Assembly (NCBI GenBank): GCA_023128035.1
Contig: JAGMES010000081.1
Location: forward strand, 1-18,949
DNA from: Halanaerobiales bacterium
Lineage (GTDB): Bacteria; Bacillota_F; Halanaerobiia; DY22613
Reading direction: 5' to 3'
DNA: 18,949 nt
Shown: piece after piece, positions 13,393-18,949 of the stretch
How positions within the stretch are numbered: the first letter of the stretch is position 1
Layout: every line of letters begins with the position of its first letter
Notes under the pieces: model-generated
The model's database searches: none
What the model was told of the DNA's origin: nothing
The model's input: only the letters and a program-made list of their open reading frames with translations
Program-made: the position numbers and the translations under genes

Positions 13393-15489
13393 TTATTTAT
13401 TTTTAGTTGACATTTCTTCCTTTTGTTTTTTATACTTCTTTATATCACTTTTATCTTTTAACTCAAGAAGTCGGCGTAGTAATGAAGAAATTAAAAAGCT
13501 TTTAATCTTATCGGAGAATGTAAATTTAACATTCAACACGATATTATTTTCCTGCAATAACTCTTTTACTGTTTTTGCATCTCCACTATTTATTATCTTT
13601 GTTTTTTCAACATAATCATCTAAACCCAATTCTAAAAACCGTTTAACTGTTGGTACGCCTTCTCTGTTCACTCCTCTAAACTTAAAATATTCTGGAAGCA
13701 TACCTGGCTCATCACGTTCTTTAAAAGTCGTATCTTCAAGATACCAGTCCTCAATATCATCCTCTTTTTTACGTTCAGACCATTTATAATCTTTTAATTC
13801 AAGCCCACAATTTACATTAAAAGCATTTTGCAGTTGATAGATCCGTTCAGATGCATTAAATACATCTTCATCGGTTACATCAAGATTATATAAGCCATTC
13901 ATGATATCAGCAAAATCCTGAAAATATCCAACACCCATATTTGGAAGACCATGGATTGCAAAAATGCATATTCCAAGAGAATCAACAGCATATTTATAAT
14001 TTTCGTGCCACCAAACAACACGGCCTTTTCTCTCAGAGGTAGCCATTTCTTTTTTTGCATCTATTCCAAAAACGTACTTGGCAACGAGTTGTGCAGAATA
14101 TCCTCCAGAAAGCATTGTGAAAGGAAAATCTCTTAAGTGATCTCCACCCCTTGTGGAAGTAAGATAACCTAATGACCAAGCCATTCGCTCTCTTGATTGT
14201 GTTCCAGTATAAGATTTCTTAATACAAAAAGTATAGTCTTCAGCATTGAATTTTTTAGCTGTTCGATAAGCACCATCTGCAAGAATATCTCCAATACCTT
14301 CACGTTTAGCCATCTTTTGCATTAACTCTTCAATAACATCCGTGTCACCAAACTTAACTATTTTTCCATCGACATCACTTTTTGTTAGAATGCCTCGTTC
14401 CTGGAGTTCCATTATTAACCCGATTACACCAGCAACTTCAATAGTATCTACACCAAGATAATCAGTGAGTAATTTTAAATGTATGATACCAGCCCAGTTA
14501 TATACACCAAGACTTGGACCAAGGCTTGCAACTGTACCATAATCTATCCGTTCACCTTTTTCTCCTTTATATTTTCCTTCTCTTATTTCATATGCTTTTG
14601 CACATGCAACAGGACAGGCATAACATGGTACAGTTTTAGTAACATGATCAACCTTAAAAGGAGCAACAAAAATATTTTTGATTTCTTCACCACATCCTGT
14701 TTTACAGTTTTCAACAGGAACATGTCTGTCTTTGTTATATGTTTCCACCAGGAAATTTGTTCCATTTAGAGTTCCCATCTTAGAAACAACTGAGCCACGG
14801 ATAGATTTATTCCATATTTTTCTAATTTCTCCGATTTTCTCTTTGTCGTAAACCGGAGGAGTGCATCTCTTCTTTTCAATTACGATCGCTTTTAAATTTT
14901 TTGAACCCATGATGCAACCCATACCCATACGTCCAGCAGCATGAGATTTGGACATAATTATATTTGCGAAAAGAACAAGGTTCTCTCCTGCAGGTCCAAT
15001 ACAGGCTACTTCACAACCTTTACCATGACGTTCTTCTAAAATATCCGTTACTTCCTCGGTCCAGGTGCCCCATATATCAGAGGCATCTAAAATTTGAATT
15101 TCTCCATCTTTATTAATCAATACATATACAGGGTTTTCTGATTTTCCAGTAAAAACTAAGTGGTCAATTCCAACACCACGCATTCTTAAAGTAAAATCGC
15201 CTCCTACATTTGCATCTCCAAAAATGTCAGTCAAAGGACTTTTTGCAGTTATAGTACACCGGTTTCCCGCTAATAAACCGGTCCCAACAGCTGGGCCAAC
15301 TCCAAAAATGAGTACATTTTTTTCTGACAAAGCATCATGATACATTGCTTCTGATTCATAAAGAATCTTAGTATTTATCCCAGTACCACCAATATACTTT
15401 TTTCTCATCTCAGGAAGTATTTCTTTCTGAAATACTTTTTTATTGGACAAATCAATATAAGCTATGTTATTATCTTTTCTCTTCATCAT
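13393..15489 (-). CDS. Tungsten-type aldehyde ferredoxin oxidoreductase family protein
   Basis: AOR-family enzymes hold a tungsto-bispterin cofactor and a [4Fe-4S] cluster and interconvert carboxylic acids and aldehydes using ferredoxin. The N-terminal domain is recognised by YIGGTGINTK (32-41), SHAAGRMGMGCIMGSKNLKA (182-201). The cluster ligands are C-x2-C-x3-C at Cys289, Cys292 and Cys296 plus distal Cys508 in DSLGICIF. TRGGDHLRD (446-454) is the pterin-region signature. At 698 aa it is longer than usual (600-650), with a lysine-rich C-terminal tail of about 40 residues. The ATG at 15489 overlaps the acyltransferase stop (ATGA) and GGAG stands eight bases upstream. The next gene is an ACP. 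Likely role: reduction of the released acid to an aldehyde, or another low-potential reduction of the acyl intermediate (inference). BamB-like dearomatising reductases are distant members of the family, so the substrate is open. Confidence 0.92.
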   Translation of the reverse strand: MMKRKDNNIAYIDLSNKKVFQKEILPEMRKKYIGGTGINTKILYESEAMYHDALSEKNVLIFGVGPAVGTGLLAGNRCTITAKSPLTDIFGDANVGGDFTLRMRGVGIDHLVFTGKSENPVYVLINKDGEIQILDASDIWGTWTEEVTDILEERHGKGCEVACIGPAGENLVLFANIIMSKSHAAGRMGMGCIMGSKNLKAIVIEKKRCTPPVYDKEKIGEIRKIWNKSIRGSVVSKMGTLNGTNFLVETYNKDRHVPVENCKTGCGEEIKNIFVAPFKVDHVTKTVPCYACPVACAKAYEIREGKYKGEKGERIDYGTVASLGPSLGVYNWAGIIHLKLLTDYLGVDTIEVAGVIGLIMELQERGILTKSDVDGKIVKFGDTDVIEELMQKMAKREGIGDILADGAYRTAKKFNAEDYTFCIKKSYTGTQSRERMAWSLGYLTSTRGGDHLRDFPFTMLSGGYSAQLVAKYVFGIDAKKEMATSERKGRVVWWHENYKYAVDSLGICIFAIHGLPNMGVGYFQDFADIMNGLYNLDVTDEDVFNASERIYQLQNAFNVNCGLELKDYKWSERKKEDDIEDWYLEDTTFKERDEPGMLPEYFKFRGVNREGVPTVKRFLELGLDDYVEKTKIINSGDAKTVKELLQENNIVLNVKFTFSDKIKSFLISSLLRRLLELKDKSDIKKYKKQKEEMSTKNK

Positions 15490-16445
15490 TTTATCTTCTC
15501 CATTACTTTTTTTGCTTTTCCTTTTGACTTTACTAATTTAGTATAAGTGAGAAACTTACAATCCGTGTTGATTAATTTTGAGAATTTTGTAATAGTCCTA
15601 TCCAAACTTATTTCTACAAAACTCTCGATTCCCATATCAATAATTGTTTCTATAGAAGTTTTCCAATACATTCGACTTGCCATGTTTCTAACAAGCTCTT
15701 TCTTCAAATCAAAAGCTTCCTGGATAATACGCTGATCAAAACTTGAGATTATAGGTATTTTACTATCCAAAACTTGTAATTGTGCCACAAATTTAGCTAG
15801 TTTTTCTATCCCTCTTCCGGCGTAATGGGAGTGAAAAGCAAACGGAGCATTTACATTCTTAACCTTTAATGCACCTTCTTTTTCTGCTGTTTCCATCACT
15901 TTTTCAACACCGATAAGGCTTCCAGAAATAACAATGCAAAGCTCATTATTTTCGCTGGCTACCTCAACACAATCCTTTAAGCAATGACTCTGTATTATGT
16001 TTTCAACATCTTCGCAGGTCATTCCGACAATAACTGCCATTGCTTCTTCTTCCCTAGCAGCAGATTGGGGATACTCATAGATAATCTTTAGCATATGTAA
16101 TCCCGCTTCATAAGAAATTGATTTTCCACAAGCCATTGCTGTAATCAAACCCATGCTGTATCCAAGAAAAATTTCTGGTTTTATTCCTAGATCAGTAAAT
16201 GTTTGGTAAACAATATGGTCACAAGTATAAATAGCAATCCAATCACTGAACAACTTGTCATATTTTTCTGTTGAAGAATTAAATAAATAGTTCCACAAGT
16301 CTAATCCTACTTCTTTATATGCGATAGAGCAATAATGGTTTAGCATTTCTATTTGTTCTTCATTGAGTAGGTGTAAACAACTTTGATATTCAACTCCTAC
16401 CCCTTGAAACAGAAAGGCATATTTCGGATCAACAAACTTATCCAT
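15486..16445 (-). CDS. FabD-like acyltransferase
   Basis: Malonyl-CoA:ACP transacylase-fold protein, 319 aa, first gene of the main operon. FLFQGVG (11-17) matches the oxyanion loop, GYSMG (95-99) carries the nucleophile Ser97 with Tyr where the family normally has His, and His205 in FAFHSHY fits the catalytic histidine. The arginine that binds the malonyl carboxylate in FabD (in the LRGQLMQ segment) appears replaced; the aligned stretch KIIYEYPQ (120-127) has Ile at that place. The enzyme may therefore handle a non-carboxylated acyl group or act as a proofreading hydrolase, as do some trans-acting acyltransferase relatives (inference). The start follows AGGTGATAAA. Its stop overlaps the AOR start. 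A 601-base non-coding region with likely control elements lies upstream. Confidence 0.85.
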   Translation of the reverse strand: MDKFVDPKYAFLFQGVGVEYQSCLHLLNEEQIEMLNHYCSIAYKEVGLDLWNYLFNSSTEKYDKLFSDWIAIYTCDHIVYQTFTDLGIKPEIFLGYSMGLITAMACGKSISYEAGLHMLKIIYEYPQSAAREEEAMAVIVGMTCEDVENIIQSHCLKDCVEVASENNELCIVISGSLIGVEKVMETAEKEGALKVKNVNAPFAFHSHYAGRGIEKLAKFVAQLQVLDSKIPIISSFDQRIIQEAFDLKKELVRNMASRMYWKTSIETIIDMGIESFVEISLDRTITKFSKLINTDCKFLTYTKLVKSKGKAKKVMEKIK

Positions 16446-16486
16446 TTTATCACCTACTTTCGTTTATTAGTTATTTGCTGTTTTTT

Positions 16487-16518
16487 GATATAATATTAAT
16501 AAATAGAACACATTCCTG
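16487..16518 (-). promoter_or_regulatory. Candidate promoter of the main operon
   Basis: On the minus strand a TATTAT (16495-16490), or the overlapping TATATC, can serve as a -10 element, about 45 bases before the acyltransferase ATG. At the proper distance there is only CAGGAA, a poor -35, and this falls in the tandem 20-bp repeat. A weak -35 covered by a direct repeat is what an activator-dependent promoter would show. The whole region is AT-rich, so the -10 match alone is weak evidence. Confidence 0.3.
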
Positions 16519-16551
16519 ATACTCTAAAGTTATTCCTGATACTCTAAAGTT
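16512..16551. repeat. Perfect tandem repeat, 2 x 20 bp
   Basis: ATTCCTGATACTCTAAAGTT occurs twice head to tail without a mismatch (16512-16531 and 16532-16551). A 20-bp period is close to two helical turns, so the two copies face the same side of the DNA. It lies 67-106 bases upstream of the acyltransferase start and abuts the candidate promoter, as activator sites often do. Confidence 0.9.
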
Positions 16552-16627
16552 ATTAACATATTTTATTATCGTTGAAATTTTTATTTATTGGAAATTCATA
16601 ACTAGTTAACTACATATATTATAATGT

Positions 16628-16655
16628 ATAGAACAATTGTTGTCAACTGTTCTAT
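16628..16655. promoter_or_regulatory. Imperfect 28-bp palindrome, possible operator
   Basis: Arms TAGAACA and TGTTCTA are perfectly matched, with further inner pairing (TTG/CAA) and one mismatch on each side. The core includes CAATTG and TTGTCAA. Such a dyad fits a dimeric regulator site. It stands about 180 bases upstream of the acyltransferase start. Confidence 0.4.
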
Positions 16656-16996
16656 TAATGCTTTATTGGTAAATTGTTAAATTATATTTATAGATAATAA
16701 AGAATGTCTGCAATTCAGCAGTATAGATATCCAATAATGTTAATTCAATACTATATTGGGTTATTTTTAATATAGTTAGTTTCGTATTTAAAGGTTTGTT
16801 TTTTACAAACAGAAAGGTGTGAAACTAGAAATACATGTTAAAATGCCCATTGTATTCTGTCTTTCTTATCATTCTACCAAAATCTCATATTTTATGTCAA
16901 ATGCCGCGAATGACGTTTATCTCTTTTAATTGCTATTAGATACTATTTTATTTACGAATGCTCGAAAAAATACAATATACAAAATATTGTAAGATA

Positions 16997-17030
16997 CGAA
17001 CAATAAAAAAATCTTCTTTAGTATTGTTCG
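16997..17030 (-). terminator. Inverted repeat after paaK, possible weak terminator
   Basis: CGAACAATA (16997-17005) and TATTGTTCG (17022-17030) form a perfect 9-bp stem with a 16-base loop, 17 bases after the PaaK stop in the transcribed direction. The T-run lies in the loop and not after the stem, and the stem is AT-rich, so this may be an operator or an mRNA end stabiliser and not a real terminator. Confidence 0.35.
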
Positions 17031-17046
17031 ATTTAAAAACGCTTAA

Positions 17047-18348
17047 TTAGAAACTTCTCTTATCTATAACTCTCTTGGCTTTACCTTCACTTCTTTCAAT
17101 AGTTTTAGGTTCTACCAGTTTTACTTTAGCACTAATCCCAAGGGTACTATTCAGATTTTTTTTAATTTTATTTTTCAATCTTTCTAGTTGCGTATTATCA
17201 TCAGAGAAAAACTTTTCTTCTACCTCAACATGAACTTCTAACACATCTAAATTATTTACTCTATCTACAATCAAAAGATAATGAGGTTCAGTATCTCCCA
17301 TATCAAGTAAAACACTTTCAATCTGCGATGGAAAGACATTAACACCCCTGATTATTAGCATATCATCACTTCTACCCAAACACTTTTCCATTCTTACCAG
17401 AGTACGTCCACAATCACATTTATTATAATTCAATCTAGTTAAATCTCTGGTTCTGTAGCGTAAAATAGGTAAACCTTCCTTAGTAACAGTTGTAAAAACT
17501 AGCTCTCCCTTTTCCCCCTCAGGTAATACTTCTAAGGTCTCAGGAACGACTATTTCAGGAATAAAATGATCTTCATTAATATGGAGACCCTCCTGATATT
17601 CACATTCGCTAGCTACACCCGGGCCAATTATTTCACTTAAGCCATAAATATCAATTGCCTTAATGTTTAATCTTTCTTCAATCATCTTTCTCATACCATT
17701 TGTCCATGGTTCTGCACCAAGTATTCCCACTTTTAATTTTAATTCTTCAGGGTTGATCCCTTTTTCAGCAATTGATTCAGCTAGGTAAAGTGCATATGAA
17801 GGAGTGCAGGCTAATGCAGTAGTACCAAAATCCTTCATAAGTTGAATCTGTTTTCTGGTATTACCTCCTGAGATTGGAATTACTGTAGCACCAACTTTTT
17901 CACTCCCATAATGAATTCCCAATCCTCCGGTAAAAAGACCATAACCATAACCGACCTGAATAAAATCGTTTTTTTCAATTCCAGCGCAATATAGAGTTCT
18001 TGCAACAACCTCAGACCATGTATTTATATCCTTTCGTGTATATCCTACCACGGTAGGTTTTCCCGTTGTACCCGAAGAGGCGTGAACTCTAACTATCTCA
18101 CTCATTGGCGCAGCAAACATGTCATATGGATAATTATCTCTCAAATCCTGTTTAGTCGTGAATGGTAATTTTGCTAAATCTTCTACCCCCGTTATGTCTT
18201 CTGGTACAATATTTTTTTTCTGCATTTTCTTACGGTAAAATGGTACATTATGATATATCCTTTCCACCATTTCCCGTAATTTTTTACCCTGCAATTCCCT
18301 CATTTCTTCTCTGGACATACATTCCTTTTTTTCATTCCAAATCATCAT
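17047..18348 (-). CDS. paaK: PaaK-type phenylacetate-CoA ligase (AMP-forming)
   Basis: Activates an aryl or arylacetic acid with ATP to the adenylate and then to the CoA thioester. Adenylate-forming motifs are intact: SSGTTGKPT (91-99), YGLSE (235-239), RYRTRD (297-302), [20 protein letters not shown] (325-344) and the late lysine in [11 protein letters not shown]. At 433 aa it has the usual PaaK length. I use the ATG at 18348 (MMIWNEK), five bases after GGAG; the second ATG directly behind it is equally acceptable, and a TTG 13 codons upstream is rejected. A CDCG segment (311-314) with further cysteines may bind metal. It is separated from the main operon by 601 bases and so may be transcribed separately. 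In gut and soil anaerobes paaK is also found in aromatic amino-acid breakdown, so its link to the cluster is probable but not certain. Confidence 0.92.
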   Translation of the reverse strand: MMIWNEKKECMSREEMRELQGKKLREMVERIYHNVPFYRKKMQKKNIVPEDITGVEDLAKLPFTTKQDLRDNYPYDMFAAPMSEIVRVHASSGTTGKPTVVGYTRKDINTWSEVVARTLYCAGIEKNDFIQVGYGYGLFTGGLGIHYGSEKVGATVIPISGGNTRKQIQLMKDFGTTALACTPSYALYLAESIAEKGINPEELKLKVGILGAEPWTNGMRKMIEERLNIKAIDIYGLSEIIGPGVASECEYQEGLHINEDHFIPEIVVPETLEVLPEGEKGELVFTTVTKEGLPILRYRTRDLTRLNYNKCDCGRTLVRMEKCLGRSDDMLIIRGVNVFPSQIESVLLDMGDTEPHYLLIVDRVNNLDVLEVHVEVEEKFFSDDNTQLERLKNKIKKNLNSTLGISAKVKLVEPKTIERSEGKAKRVIDKRSF

Positions 18349-18670
18349 ACTCTCTCCTCTCTGATTATAAAAATAATGAAATACCAAAATATCTATTCAG
18401 AAAATATTCGACATTACACACTGCTTATCCTTCTATTTTTTAAATAAAATGTAATTTACCCTATTCAAATTTTTATCTTAATAATATTTAATTATTGTTA
18501 AATTTAAGTAAAATAAGTGTAAATATACAGCGCTTAGAAACGCGATTTTTTTTAAAATAAGGAAATTACTATCTTCATGAATGAGGAATTTTCCTTTCGA
18601 AATATCTATCAATAAAATTCGCAATAAGCCAACGTTCGTGTTTTTTCGGTAACCACTAAAATCTGAACGT
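18349..18670. other. Non-coding region upstream of paaK
   Basis: About 320 AT-rich bases with no supportable gene on either strand. It must contain the paaK promoter if that gene is transcribed separately, for example a TTGAAT near 18465 on the minus strand, but I see no convincing -10 at the right distance and do not assign one. Confidence 0.4.
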
Positions 18671-18698
18671 AAAAAACTCCCCCGTGTCGCAGAGGAGT
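18671..18698 (-). terminator. Intrinsic terminator
   Basis: On the minus strand ACTCCTC pairs with GGGGAGT (one G-U pair) around a nine-base loop and is followed at once by a T-run (18671-18675). The plus strand also has a T-run after the stem but displaced by four bases, so the hairpin may act in both directions, better on minus. It would end transcription entering from the right edge and isolate the paaK unit. Confidence 0.7.
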
Positions 18699-18813
18699 GA
18701 GGTTTTTAAACTGAAAGTTAGCCTATCCTTATTTGATACATCGACTTTAAACAATTAGCAGAAACACAAGTTGGTATAGTTATTTCTATCCCAAAAATTT
18801 TGGCTATAGAAAA

Positions 18814-18936
18814 TTAACGCTGTGGTAAAAAACTACAACATTCTCTAAACTTATCGACTAATTCTGGATTTTCTTTGTCTGGATATATAAGCTTTTCTTT
18901 AACTAAAACATTAAAAGATTTTACTAACTGGACAGT
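18814..18936 (-). other. Possible C-terminal end of a gene entering from the right edge
   Basis: An open frame of 40 codons, ending in TAA at 18816-18814, reads like real protein (for example LVKEKLIYPDKENPELVDKF) and is followed about 115 bases later by the terminator, as a gene end should be. Immediately upstream in the same frame is a TAG (18939-18937), only ten bases from the window edge. It may be a decayed gene, a gene with an in-frame amber codon, or chance. No family is recognised. Confidence 0.25.
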
Positions 18937-18949
18937 CTAAAGTTCTATA

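Larger units (their letters stand above)
12651..13395 (-). repeat. Tandem duplication of the ACP gene with its leader (two units of about 337 bp)
   Basis: Units 12651-12987 and 13058-13395 are about 92% identical and include the gene, the ribosome binding site with its ATGATG spacer, and a few bases past the stop (ATAATGTA). The matching sequence reaches the last codon of the AOR gene, so the copied block seems to have begun at the AOR/ACP junction. The 70 bases between the units are AT-rich and show no clear feature. Confidence 0.85.
16446..17046. other. 601-base non-coding region between PaaK and the main operon
   Basis: No convincing gene is present on either strand. It holds the tail of the PaaK unit (hairpin at 16997-17030), an imperfect palindrome at 16628-16655, a perfect tandem 20-bp repeat at 16512-16551, and a candidate promoter for the main operon close to 16490. 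A short stem GTTTGT-TTTT-ACAAAC lies at 16795-16810. The rest is very AT-rich without visible structure. Confidence 0.6.

Noticed and set aside
16512..16551. CRISPR or satellite array
   Set aside because: Only two copies, directly abutting with no spacers, and placed at a promoter.
16834..16938. A 34-codon plus-strand frame in the long gap, with AGGTG upstream
   Set aside because: The spacing to the ATG is about 15 bases, the sequence resembles no protein, and it is the only frame on the plus strand in a minus-strand locus.
18937..18939. TAG as a pyrrolysine codon
   Set aside because: The flanking residues do not resemble methylamine methyltransferases and no pyl gene is visible; nonsense mutation or chance is simpler.

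Overview
The window looks like a biosynthetic gene cluster from a low-GC, strictly anaerobic Firmicute (class Clostridia or a relative). The grounds are the strong AT bias, near-consensus AGGAGG ribosome binding sites, an occasional TTG start, and an oxygen-sensitive tungsten aldehyde oxidoreductase (AOR) family enzyme next to a PaaK-type CoA ligase. I cannot name the species. Every gene I accept lies on the minus strand, so transcription runs from high to low coordinates.

Layout in the direction of transcription. The right edge (18949 to about 18670) holds an unrecognised 40-codon tail and a good terminator hairpin. PaaK-like aryl-CoA ligase follows (18348-17047). A 601-base non-coding stretch (17046-16446) carries a perfect tandem 20-bp repeat beside a plausible promoter and an imperfect palindrome. 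The core operon then starts: FabD-like acyltransferase, AOR, two almost identical acyl carrier proteins (ACPs), enoyl-CoA hydratase, SRPBCC protein, hotdog thioesterase, degenerate crotonase, second enoyl-CoA hydratase, and a KAS III-like protein with an altered active site (16445-8453). After a 142-base gap with a perfect 13-bp inverted repeat come a B12-binding-type radical SAM enzyme, a 3-hydroxyacyl-CoA dehydrogenase and a FabF-like ketosynthase (8310-4496). Next are a sugar block (RmlB, RmlA, GT1 glycosyltransferase; 4473-1387), a decayed HemN-like radical SAM gene, an Sfp-type phosphopantetheinyl transferase, and the first 17 codons of what looks like an ABC-transporter permease at the left edge.

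Reading as a whole (inference): PaaK could activate an aryl or acyl acid. The PPTase would charge the two small ACPs, and the discrete ketosynthase would extend a chain on them. The beta-oxidation-type dehydrogenase and crotonases may replace the usual FabG and FabZ enzymes, run in the synthetic direction. Thioesterase, SRPBCC protein and AOR may release, shape and reduce the product. The radical SAM enzyme may methylate or rearrange it, RmlA/RmlB and the glycosyltransferase would add a 6-deoxysugar, and the permease may export it. There are no modular PKS or NRPS proteins, no KS/CLF pair and no HMG-CoA-synthase-like protein. The set is reminiscent of aryl-polyene loci (two ACPs, ligase, small thioesterase, discrete KS) but contains anaerobic chemistry and sugar genes. 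I do not recognise it as a described pathway.
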